Positions 1 to 20,550 of a stretch of 28,670 nt of DNA are shown here, piece after piece. The position numbers and the translations under genes are program-made. Origin of the DNA: Amoebidium appalachense (Eukaryota > Ichthyosporea); contig CAVNZM010000049.1 in the NCBI GenBank assembly GCA_963693365.1, forward strand, positions 1-28,670, given 5' to 3'. Every line of letters begins with the position of its first letter. Within the stretch, counting starts at the first letter, position 1. A model generated the notes under the pieces. The model was not told the DNA's origin and ran no database searches. It was given only the letters and a program-made list of their open reading frames with translations.

Positions 1-2256
<2,256 letters not shown>

Positions 2257-2751
2257 CGTCACACAGCTGCCCAGCCACCGTCGGGGTGGGAGGGTACATA
2301 GAGCCAGGGTGGGGCCAGCGGATGGCTGCCTTTCAACCAGGCGGCTGCTATGGGCCGGCACTGTGTGCATGGGCCGTGGCGGGGGCAAGCACGTGCACAT
2401 GGCAGGCGCGAGGGCCCTAGGTTTGGTAATGCCCGGTGGCCTGCAAGGTGGCCCATGTGCGTATTAGAGGCCCGGCCGTAGACACATATATAGGGGGTGG
2501 ACACTGGGCCATGGTCTGTGCTGGTCACGGATTGGCTGGCTGGTGTGTAGGCATGTGCCGGCATGCCTTTGCCTACCCGGTATTGCACAATACAAAAACC
2601 AACCACGTCTACGCCGCAATCCCCTGGGCCCTCCTCCCCTCACCGCAGCGGGAAAAAAAAAAACTAAGAAAAAAACAAACAAAACAACCCCCCCCCCCCC
2701 CCCCCCCCCCAATGAACGTCTCACTCCACCCCTACTACCCTTCCTCCCCTC

Positions 2752-2913
2752 CCCCTAATTATGTTGCACACTGCGCTGGTTAACGTTGCTGATATTGCAT
2801 CATGCATGTTTGCTTCTGCCTGTGTCTTGCAATTCGACAGCCACCGTTTCTCATACACATCGGGTAGCTGCTAGTTGTACTACGTACCGTGACACTTCCA
2901 CATTCTAACCCAC
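2752..2913 (+). repeat. Diverged member C of the poly-C-bounded family (copy 1)
   Basis: It keeps the order of element A in diverged form: gttgcacactgcgctgg, gttgctgatattgcat, cctgtgtcttgca, gtactacgtaccgtg, then cattctaaccc. It is preceded by a C run (about 2690-2710) and followed only by a C-rich stretch. It lies downstream of the GART stop, outside an intron. Divergence suggests an older insertion. Confidence 0.5.
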
Positions 2914-3088
2914 GTGCACCCTCCCCCATCCCACCACAACGGTTAACGTTACCATGCACACAACAGAAGCAGCCTTGTTTGGCATAGTAGGCTGGCGCTC
3001 AGGTCGTGTTTGGAACTTGTGTGCGATTTATACCATGTCTGTATAACTGACGGCACAGCCAGCAATTACAAACGGACAATGGTGGCGG

Positions 3089-3127
<39 letters not shown>

Positions 3128-3346
3128 GGGGGAAGGGGGGCTGCACATGCAGTGAATGCCGGGCACTTCATGCAGTCCAACGGCCGCTCATTTGCATAAC
3201 ATGGCCCAGTCTGCCCTAAGGACTCTGGAATGTGCAACGACTGGGGCACGTGACATAGTTGGATGGTCGAGCTGGGCTCAACCATGCATTTATTATTTGT
3301 GGTTTTCTTTTGTTTTATGTATGTTTTCTCTCTTTTGATTTTAAGT

Positions 3347-3392
<46 letters not shown>

Positions 3393-3455
3393 GACGATGC
3401 CTGCGGCTGGCCAAGGCCCAGCAAGGCATATACACTCGAGTGCAGACACATACAC

Positions 3456-3460
<5 letters not shown>

Positions 3461-3521
<61 letters not shown>

Positions 3522-3595
3522 ACGCACACGCACACGCACACGCACACGCACACGCACACGCACACGCACACGCACACGCACACGCACACACCAGA
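3461..3595 (+). repeat. (CA)n then (CACACG)n array (copy 1)
   Basis: A pure CA block to about 3510 changes into a regular hexamer cacacg repeated to 3588. In copy 2 the junction of the two blocks carries agagaggggg at 14541-14550, the clearest non-homopolymer difference between the 11-kb copies. His/Thr or Val/Arg polymers read from it are artefacts. Confidence 0.9.
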
Positions 3596-3652
3596 GACCA
3601 CCATTACACTGCATGAGCACAGACACACCCATGCATGCATGCAGCAGTGCCG

Positions 3653-8280
<4,628 letters not shown>

Positions 8281-8337
8281 GGCTGCGGATTCGTGACGCC
8301 CTCCAGCTCGTTGCTTTGCTCTACGTATATACACTGT

Positions 8338-8386
<49 letters not shown>

Positions 8387-9516
8387 TGTGTGTGTGTGCG
8401 CGCGCGTGTGTGTACAGCAATAACAATTGCAACAAAAAGGTGTCGTTTGGCCGCCGGTGCTCCGTGTCGACGTCCGGTGACTGCGCGCAAGCAAGGCCTA
8501 CGTCATCATGGCAGTCTTGGGATATGCCGACTCAGCGATCGGACCCGTTCACAAGCTCCCATGTAATGTATATATGATGCTGCTGGGTAGGGCTAAGAGC
8601 TAAGGTTGGACCAAGCATAGTGCGTTGCGTCGTGCTTGCCAGTGCCAGGAGCAACCAGCGGCCAATACGTGCGTCCCCTCCCCAGTGCCAGGCAAACCCC
8701 CCCCCCCCCCCCCCCCCCCCACCCCACAAACACACACACGCACACGCACAACCACCACCACCCGTACCCCCCCTTCCAAAAACCCCAAGAAAATATAAAG
8801 CGCACGTCCCGTGTCAGCTTCAAATGACTTCCAGTTCGCACACACACCGGCACCGAAGAGGTACACTCACAGCTTGGTGCGCAAGGGGGCCAGCCCCAAC
8901 ACTTGTGGCCTCTAACTACTCTCCGTCCTCCACTGTTTTCTGTACTTTGCTGGCCCATCACTTGCATGTTGTGGGTAAAGGGTTAAACCACGATGTGTTA
9001 TGGGTAGTTGTTAACGCATGGTGGGTAGGTAGCCAAGCCGCAGTTTGAAGCGGATGAAAACAAACCCCCATCAATTACCCTCTAAAAAGGGAACTCAACC
9101 TCTACCCTAATTGCTTATGCCTGGATATATTGCAACACGAGCACACAGGCACATACAAAAAAATCTACCCCCCCTCTTTCCCCGCTCCCCTTTTCTCCCA
9201 GTTGGCCACTCTCTATGTACGCATTCCACTTGTCGGTTGTGCAGTCTCCACTCGATGTTGGCAAGCAGTCAAGTCTGACCTTTTTGAGGTCTATAGAAGC
9301 CACCTGCAGTTTTCCACATTAGTTAGGTTTCACTGCTCTCCCAACTATTCCTTTTCCTTTTTGCTTCTGCCCCCTCCCCCCCCCCCCCCCCCCCCTCCCA
9401 AGCCTATGCCTTTTTTGCGTGCCTGCCTCACCGGGCATGCCCTCACGCAGTGACCCAGTAGCGCCTCCACCTTGGCTGCTATTGGCCGGACTGCTGTGTC
9501 TGCAGGGCAAGGGGCC
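8281..9516. other. Divergent promoter region between ZC3H3-like and coiled-coil genes (copy 1)
   Basis: No exon can be supported. It separates two divergent start codons (8280 on -, 9517 on +) and should hold both promoters. It has the (GT)n block, C runs at 8697-8720 and 9376-9395, a TATA-like aatataaag near 8793 and no clear matches to other motifs. The sequence tgtctgcag a few bases before 9517 could be a 3' splice site of a 5' UTR intron of the + gene. The copy 2 equivalent is 19318-20550. Confidence 0.6.
8337..8405 (+). repeat. (GT)n just upstream of the ZC3H3-like start codon
   Basis: An alternating GT block ending in gcgcgcgcgtgtgtg starts about 57 bp 5' of the - strand ATG at 8280, in the probable 5' UTR or promoter. 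Alternating purine-pyrimidine DNA of this kind can adopt Z-DNA. Copy 2 is near 19374-19442 and slightly shorter. Confidence 0.85.
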
Positions 9517-9786
9517 ATGGCTCTGGCCGAGTTTGTGCAGGAGCTCAAGTCGTGGGCTGCTGACCCGGCCAACGACTATGGGTATGCTCCCCTGTTCTTT
9601 TCACCCCTGCCCAGCTCAACCCCCCCCCCCCCCCCCCTTTTTTTTTTTTCACCTATTGCCGTTGAAACAAGGGTTGGCCTCGGTATCACACACTACCTCA
9701 CCTATTGCTGCTGGAACAAAGGACGGGGAGCCGAGCTCTACACGACTATCGCCAAGCAACTTTTGCTGCCCCCCCCCCCCCCCCAA

Positions 9787-9931
9787 GACGCAATTGATGA
9801 CTTGGGCCCTCCCTGAGGATGGGCTCTGCTTATGACGCATACTGTGCGCATGGCTGATGTTGCATACTTGAATGTTGCCTTTGCATGTGTCCTTCGTGTA
9901 TGCGTACTTCGTACCGTGTTCCGCATTCAAA
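9787..9931 (+). repeat. Poly-C-bounded element D, hybrid of types A and B (copy 1)
   Basis: It starts like element B (gggccctccctgaggatggg, ctctgcttat) and switches at gacgcatactgtg to the body of element A, ending gtacttcgtaccgtgttccg, cattcaaa plus poly-C. It is preceded by a C run (about 9770-9784). The switch point gacgcat also occurs at the 3' end of family members, so recombination or template switching there is a simple explanation. Confidence 0.65.
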
Positions 9932-9964
9932 CCCCCCCCCCGCCCCCCTTCCCCCCCTCTCTGC

Positions 9965-10107
9965 ATGGGTCAAAACTCAGGTACTGTGGATGATGTGGTC
10001 GCCCCCTGAAGATGGGCTCTGCATATTATGCATACTCTGTGTGTGGTTTGCACTCTGCGTTGTGTTGTCCGTTATCTTGTGTACTTGGTACTTTATGACG
10101 CATTCAA
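9965..10107 (+). repeat. Poly-C-bounded element E, B type (copy 1)
   Basis: It matches element B from gggtcaaaactcaggtactg through tggatgatgtgg, gaagatgggctctgcatatt and atgcatactctgtgtg to gtacttggtac, then ttatgacgcattcaa and a C run at 10108-10122. It lies in the first intron of the coiled-coil gene, in sense orientation. Confidence 0.7.
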
Positions 10108-10122
10108 CCCCCCCCCCCCCCC

Positions 10123-10226
10123 TGAGGATGGGCTCTGCTTATTATGCATACTCTTTATGTATCATATTGCACTCTGCATCGTGTTATCCGTTGTTCTTGT
10201 GTACTTGGTACTTTATGACGCATTCA
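10123..10226 (+). repeat. Poly-C-bounded element F, B type, 5'-truncated (copy 1)
   Basis: It begins directly at the end of the C run of element E with tgaggatgggctctgcttat and ends gtacttggtactttatgacg, cattca, C 10227-10242 and A 10243-10260. It lacks the first part of B. The truncated 5' end and the C-then-A tail recall a retroposed short element with an unusual tail, but no target-site duplication is evident. Confidence 0.7.
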
Positions 10227-10935
10227 CCCCCCCCCCCCCCCCAAAAAAAAAAAAAAAAAATAAAAATAAAAAAATAAAGAAAGAAGAAAAAAAGGAAGAA
10301 AGGAAAGAAAGGGGCTTTTTTGTAGATACATGACATCCAAAAAACTATCAAGCAAATTTGCTTGGAGAAGGACATGCATGTGCCCTTCACATACAGAGTT
10401 GAAACTAAGGGCATGCATGTGTCTGCACAGACCACAGCCATGTTCCATGCAACTGCCAGGCATGCAGCTGTGAAAGCACTTTTGCACATGCACTGACCAG
10501 CTCTCTCCCTAGGCCTGGGGCCGGCAGTCTGTGCCTGCAGCTAGAGCAGCTGAAGGCCGAGGCGCAGGACACCCCCCTGGTGCTGGCTGCAAGGCACCAG
10601 CAGGCGGCAGCATACCGGGCGGCCGTGCTTGCACTTGGTAACATGCCAGCACCCTGGTACCCATGCACACTCATACTCGCATGTTAATCCGCCAGCATGC
10701 AAGGTTCCCATGCTCTGACCAAGACGCACGGCGGGTCTGTATGCCACCCTTTTCTTTTGCTATCCAAGCAATTATTTCTGAGGATCCGCTAGAGGCAATA
10801 CAGAGACTCTTGTACAAGCAGAACTCTTGCCCGAGAGTAAGGGTTGAAGAAAGTGTTCGTTTCCCTCTTGTATGTGTGCGCACTGCATGGGGCCGGGGTT
10901 AGAGCAGCCCAGTCCTGTGAACTCTTGTCACGTGC

Positions 10936-10971
10936 GCACTGGTGCTGACACTCGCACTGGTGCTGACACTC
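10936..10971 (+). repeat. 18-bp perfect tandem duplication at a GART 3' splice site
   Basis: The 18-mer gcactggtgctgacactc occurs twice in a row, followed by tccccag and the GART exon at 10979. Each copy contains a CTGAC branch-site-like motif. It is visible only in copy 2 because copy 1's equivalent is outside the window. Confidence 0.95.
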
Positions 10972-11392
10972 TCCCCAGAGTACAAGGATGCAGGCAAGAC
11001 ACGGGAGCAGTACGACATAGACGTTGCTGCCCGCATTGAGCAGGAGAGGCCCGACGTGATTGTGCTGGCTGGCTGGATGCACATCGTCTCAAAGGCCTTC
11101 CTCGATGTCTTTGGCGGTACCATGGCCCCCTGACACCCTGCATGCACGTGCCACCTGCATGCTTGGCACACCATCGTGTGGCCGTTGTGTCCTATTGGCT
11201 GGTGATTGCTGGTCACGGTGTGTCATTGTACACGGCCCTGCATGCCACAGACACATAGCACATGCTATGGCAACTATTTAGGCATCGGCACACACAAGCT
11301 CACACCCAGTCCTCACCCACCCACACAGCCACCCACATCCACACAAAAACACGAGAGCAAACAGCTCCTTGGACTGGCCCACACACATAGCC

Positions 11393-11429
<37 letters not shown>

Positions 11430-11433
<4 letters not shown>

Positions 11434-11544
11434 ACGCATACTGTGCACATGGCTGATGTTGCATACTTGAATGTTTGCCTTTGCATGTGTCCTGCACCAT
11501 GCTTCTCGTCGTGTATGCGTACTTCGTACCGTGTTCCGCATTCA

Positions 11545-11546
<2 letters not shown>
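11430..11546 (+). repeat. Poly-C-bounded element A (copy 2)
   Basis: This is the counterpart of 420-536, between C runs 11394-11429 and 11547-11577. The body is unchanged while the bordering runs differ in length. Confidence 0.7.
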
Positions 11547-11587
<41 letters not shown>

Positions 11588-11645
11588 AAAAAAAAAAAAA
11601 AAATAAAAAAAATCACATACACATATACCCACCCACGCACACACG

Positions 11646-11748
<103 letters not shown>

Positions 11749-11978
11749 GGCAGCAAACCACATACAACAGGCATGGCCGGAAGCATGCACAGAGGCTGGC
11801 GCACACACAGGCACACACACACAGGCACATGCACACGTTTGCAAGGAGCCCTCCGCCGCAGGCCACCCACACACTCCTATATGCTCTCTGGCTGTTATAC
11901 AAGCACCGGGGTATGCCGTCTATGTGATCAACCCATTTCCTCTTTCAGCATCGATCTGTCAAGGGGCAAAACCAACAG

Positions 11979-12434
11979 TCAATAGCTGACCACCATGCAC
12001 GTGCAGACATAGTGATCAACCTGAGCCAATAGCTGACCACCATGCACGTGCAGACATAAACCTGAGCCAATAGCTGACCGCCATGCACGTGCTGACATAA
12101 ACCTGAGCCAATAGCTGACCACCATGCACGTGCAGACATAAACCTGAGCCAATAGCTGACCACCATGCACGTGCAGACATAAACCTGAGCCAATAGCTGA
12201 CCGCCATGCACGTGCTGACATAAACCTGAGCCAATAGCTGACCACCATGCACGTGCAGACATAAACCTGATCCAATAGCTGACCACCATGCACGTGCAGA
12301 CATAAACCTGATCCAATAGCTGACCGCCATGCACGTGCAGACATAGTGATCAACCTGAGCCAATAGCTGACCACCATGCACGTGCAGACATAGTGATAAA
12401 CCTGAGCCAATAGCTGACCACCATGCACGTGCAG
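11979..12434 (+). repeat. 41/47-bp splice-site minisatellite (copy 2)
   Basis: This is the counterpart of 965-1420, with the same eleven units in the same variant order, ending at the GART exon 12435. The array is conserved between the 11-kb copies although the nearby homopolymers are not. Confidence 0.95.
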
Positions 12435-12666
12435 ACATCGTGATCAACCTGCATCCGGCCCTGCCGGACCAGTTTGACGGCACCCATGCGATCGATCGTG
12501 CCTATGCGGCATACCAGGCCGGGACGATAGCACACACGGGGGTGATGGTGCACATGGTGACCCCGCAGGTGGACAAGGGCCGAGTGCTGGCCACAGAGGT
12601 CGTGCCCATCCACCCCACCGACTCCCTGGAGGGTCTGTGCTCCCCTCCCCCCCCCCCCCCCCCCCC

Positions 12667-12705
<39 letters not shown>

Positions 12706-12820
12706 ATAAAAAAAAAAAATCACACACACACACGTCCCCTCCACGTACACCCCCTCGCATGCATTTGTTCGGCCAATTCACCCCTTCATATGTGCATGTA
12801 CCTGCAGTTCACGCCCTCGA

Positions 12821-12851
<31 letters not shown>

Positions 12852-12852
<1 letters not shown>

Positions 12853-13056
12853 CCCCCTACTCATGTTCAAGTGAAACAGTATCTGAGTTGGGTTTCGTTA
12901 ACGAGGGGAATAGGTCGAAACTCGGGTACTGTGGATGACGTGGGCCCCCCCTGAGGATGGGCTCTGCTTATTATGCATACTCTTTATGTATGGCTTGCAT
13001 TCTGCATCGTGTTATCCGTTTGTTCTTGTGTACTTCGTACTTTTTGACGCATTCAA

Positions 13057-13058
<2 letters not shown>
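12852..13058 (+). repeat. Poly-C-bounded element B (copy 2)
   Basis: This is the counterpart of 1831-2035. It is followed by C 13059-13093. Confidence 0.75.
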
Positions 13059-13094
<36 letters not shown>

Positions 13095-13280
13095 ATGCAC
13101 CTCAAGCTATTTGTGTGTGCCCCATGCTGCTGCACGCCACGCATAGGGTCCTACCCTATGCACCTCAACCCCCCAGCCAATATAACACCTACCCCCCCAG
13201 ACCTGGAGACCCGCATGCACCAGGTCGAGCACCGCATCCTCGTCCAGGCCGTGGCCGACTTTGTGAAGGCCCTGCCGTGA

Positions 13281-13712
13281 CGTCACACAGCTGCCCAGCC
13301 ACCGTCGGGGTGGGAGGGTACATAGAGCCAGGGTGGGGCCAGCGGATGGCTGCCTTTCAACCAGGCGGCTGCTATGGGCCGGCACTGTGTGCATGGGCCG
13401 TGGCGGGGGCAAGCACGTGCACATGGCAGGCGCGTGGGCCCTAGGTTTGGTAATGCCCGGTGGCCTGCAAGGTGGCCCATGTGCGTATTAGAGGCCCGGC
13501 CGTAGACACATATATAGGGGGTGGACACTGGGCCATGGTCTGTGCTGGTCACGGATTGGCTGGCTGGTGTGTAGGCATGTGCCGGCATGCCTTTGCCTAC
13601 CCGGTATTGCACAATACAAAAACCAACCACGTCTACGCCGCAATCCCCTGGGCCCTCCTCCCCTCACCGCAGCGGGAAAAAAAAAAAACTAAGAAAAAAA
13701 CAAACAAAACAA

Positions 13713-13743
<31 letters not shown>

Positions 13744-14121
13744 AACGTCTCACTCCACCCCTACTACCCTTCCTCCCCTCCCCCTAATTATGTTGCACAC
13801 TGCGCTGGTTAACGTTGCTGATATTGCATCATGCATGTTTGCTTCTGCCTGTGTCTTGCAATTCGACAGCCACCGTTTCTCATACACATCGGGTAGCTGC
13901 TAGTTGTACTACGTACCGTGACACTTCCACATTCTAACCCACGTGCACCCTCCCCCATCCCACCACAACGGTTAACGTTACCATGCACACAACAGAAGCA
14001 GCCTTGTTTGGCATAGTAGGCTGGCGCTCAGGTCGTGTTTGGAACTTGTGTGCGATTTATACCATGTCTGTATAACTGACGGCACAGCCAGCAATTACAA
14101 ACGGACAATGGTGGCGGTACG

Positions 14122-14158
<37 letters not shown>

Positions 14159-14377
14159 GGGGGAAGGGGGGCTGCACATGCAGTGAATGCCGGGCACTTC
14201 ATGCAGTCCAACGGCCGCTCATTTGCATAACATGGCCCAGTCTGCCCTAAGGACTCTGGAATGTGCAACGACTGGGGCACGTGACATAGTTGGATGGTCG
14301 AGCTGGGCTCAACCATGCATTTATTATTTGTGGTTTTCTTTTGTTTTATGTATGTTTTCTCTCTTTTGATTTTAAGT

Positions 14378-14425
<48 letters not shown>

Positions 14426-14488
14426 GACGATGCCTGCGGCTGGCCAAGGCCCAGCAAGGCATATACACTCGAGTGCAGACACATACAC

Positions 14489-14544
<56 letters not shown>

Positions 14545-14696
14545 AGGGGGCACACGCACACGCACACGCACACGCACACGCACACGCACACGCACACGCA
14601 CACGCACACGCACACGCACACGCACACGCACACACCAGAGACCACCATTACACTGCATGAGCACAGACACACCCATGCATGCATGCAGCAGTGCCG
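13281..14696. other. Convergent intergenic region (copy 2)
   Basis: It has the same content as 2257-3652: element C, a G run (14123-14157), a T run of about 46 nt (14379-14424), and the CA/CACACG array interrupted by agagaggggg at 14541-14550. No exon is seen. Confidence 0.7.
13781..13942 (+). repeat. Diverged poly-C element C (copy 2)
   Basis: This is the counterpart of 2752-2913 with no notable change. Confidence 0.5.
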
Positions 14697-19317
<4,621 letters not shown>

Positions 19318-19374
19318 GGCTGCGGATTCGTGACGCCCTCCAGCTCGTTGCTTTGCTCTACGTATATACACTGT

Positions 19375-19421
<47 letters not shown>

Positions 19422-20550
19422 TGTGTGTGTGTGCGCGCGCGTGTGTGTACAGCAATAACAATTGCAACAAAAAGGTGTCGTTTGGCCGCCGGTGCTCCGT
19501 GTCGACGTCCGGTGACTGCGCGCAAGCAAGGCCTACGTCATCATGGCAGTCTTGGGATATGCCGACTCAGCGATCGGACCCGTTCACAAGCTCCCATGTA
19601 ATGTATATATGATGCTGCTGGGTAGGGCTAAGAGCTAAGGTTGGACCAAGCATAGTGCGTTGCGTCGTGCTTGCCAGTGCCAGGAGCAACCAGCGGCCAA
19701 TACGTGCGTCCCCTCCCCAGTGCCAGGCAAACCCCCCCCCCCCCCCCCCCCCCCACCCCACAAACACACACACGCACACGCACAACCACCACCACCCGTA
19801 CCCCCCCTTCCAAAAACCCCAAGAAAATATAAAGCGCACGTCCCGTGTCAGCTTCAAATGACTTCCAGTTCGCACACACACCGGCACCGAAGAGGTACAC
19901 TCACAGCTTGGTGCGCAAGGGGGCCAGCCCCAACACTTGTGGCCTCTAACTACTCTCCGTCCTCCACTGTTTTCTGTACTTTGCTGGCCCATCACTTGCA
20001 TGTTGTGGGTAAAGGGTTAAACCACGATGTGTTATGGGTAGTTGTTAACGCATGGTGGGTAGGTAGCCAAGCCGCAGTTTGAAGCGGATGAAAACAAACC
20101 CCCATCAATTACCCTCTAAAAAGGGAACTCAACCTCTACCCTAATTGCTTATGCCTGGATATATTGCAACACGAGCACACAGGCACATACAAAAAATCTA
20201 CCCCCCCTCTTTCCCCGCTCCCCTTTTCTCCCAGTTGGCCACTCTCTATGTACGCATCCCACTTGTCGGTTGTGCAGTCTCCACTCGATGTTGGCAAGCA
20301 GTCAAGTCTGACCTTTTTGAGGTCTATAGAAGCCACCTGCAGTTTTCCACATTAGTTAGGTTTCACTGCTCTCCCAACTATTCCTTTTCCTTTTTGCTTC
20401 TGCCCCCTCCCCCCCCCCCCCCCCCCCCCTCCCAAGCCTATGCCTTTTTTGCGTGCCTGCCTCACCGGGCATGCCCTCACGCAGTGACCCAGTAGCGCCT
20501 CCACCTTGGCTGCTATTGGCCGGACTGCTGTGTCTGCAGGGCAAGGGGCC
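19318..20550. other. Divergent promoter region (copy 2)
   Basis: This is the counterpart of 8281-9516 between the start codons at 19317 (-) and 20551 (+), with the same (GT)n block, C runs and TATA-like aatataaag (about 19826). No exon is seen. Confidence 0.6.

Larger units (their letters stand above)
2257..3652. other. Convergent intergenic region between GART and the ZC3H3-like gene (copy 1)
   Basis: No convincing exon is seen. From left to right it holds a GART 3' flank, an A-rich stretch and C run (about 2650-2710), element C, a G run of about 34 nt (3093-3126), a T run of 44 nt (3348-3391), and a CA/CACACG array (about 3461-3595). On the - strand a TGTAA sequence lies at 3604-3608, about 45 nt after the ZC3H3-like stop. 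TGTAA is the usual poly(A) signal in chlorophyte algae, which fits but does not prove that origin. In the sense of that gene the T run is a genomic A44 tract, which could misprime oligo-dT cDNA. Confidence 0.7.
9517..10836 (+). pseudogene. Coiled-coil protein gene, first three exons only (truncated copy 1)
   Basis: The exons are 9517-9581, 10513-10637 and 10769-10836, with gt...ag borders and joints in phases 2 and 1, giving 86 open residues. The start is in ggggccATGG. The N-terminus reads [17 protein letters not shown]; exon 2 is rich in Leu, Gln, Ala and Glu ([13 protein letters not shown], then [14 protein letters not shown]), typical of a coiled coil; exon 3 contains [16 protein letters not shown] do not recognise the family. 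The large first intron holds elements D, E and F. About 85 bp after exon 3 the sequence crosses the duplication junction into GART, so downstream exons are missing. The complete counterpart starts at 20551. Confidence 0.7.

Noticed and set aside
9690-9766. An extra exon in the first intron of the coiled-coil gene (frame containing [11 protein letters not shown])
   Set aside because: There is no donor before the C run and element D, and exon 1 joins 10513 directly in phase. cacctattgc(c/t)g(t/c)tg appears twice, suggesting repeat sequence.
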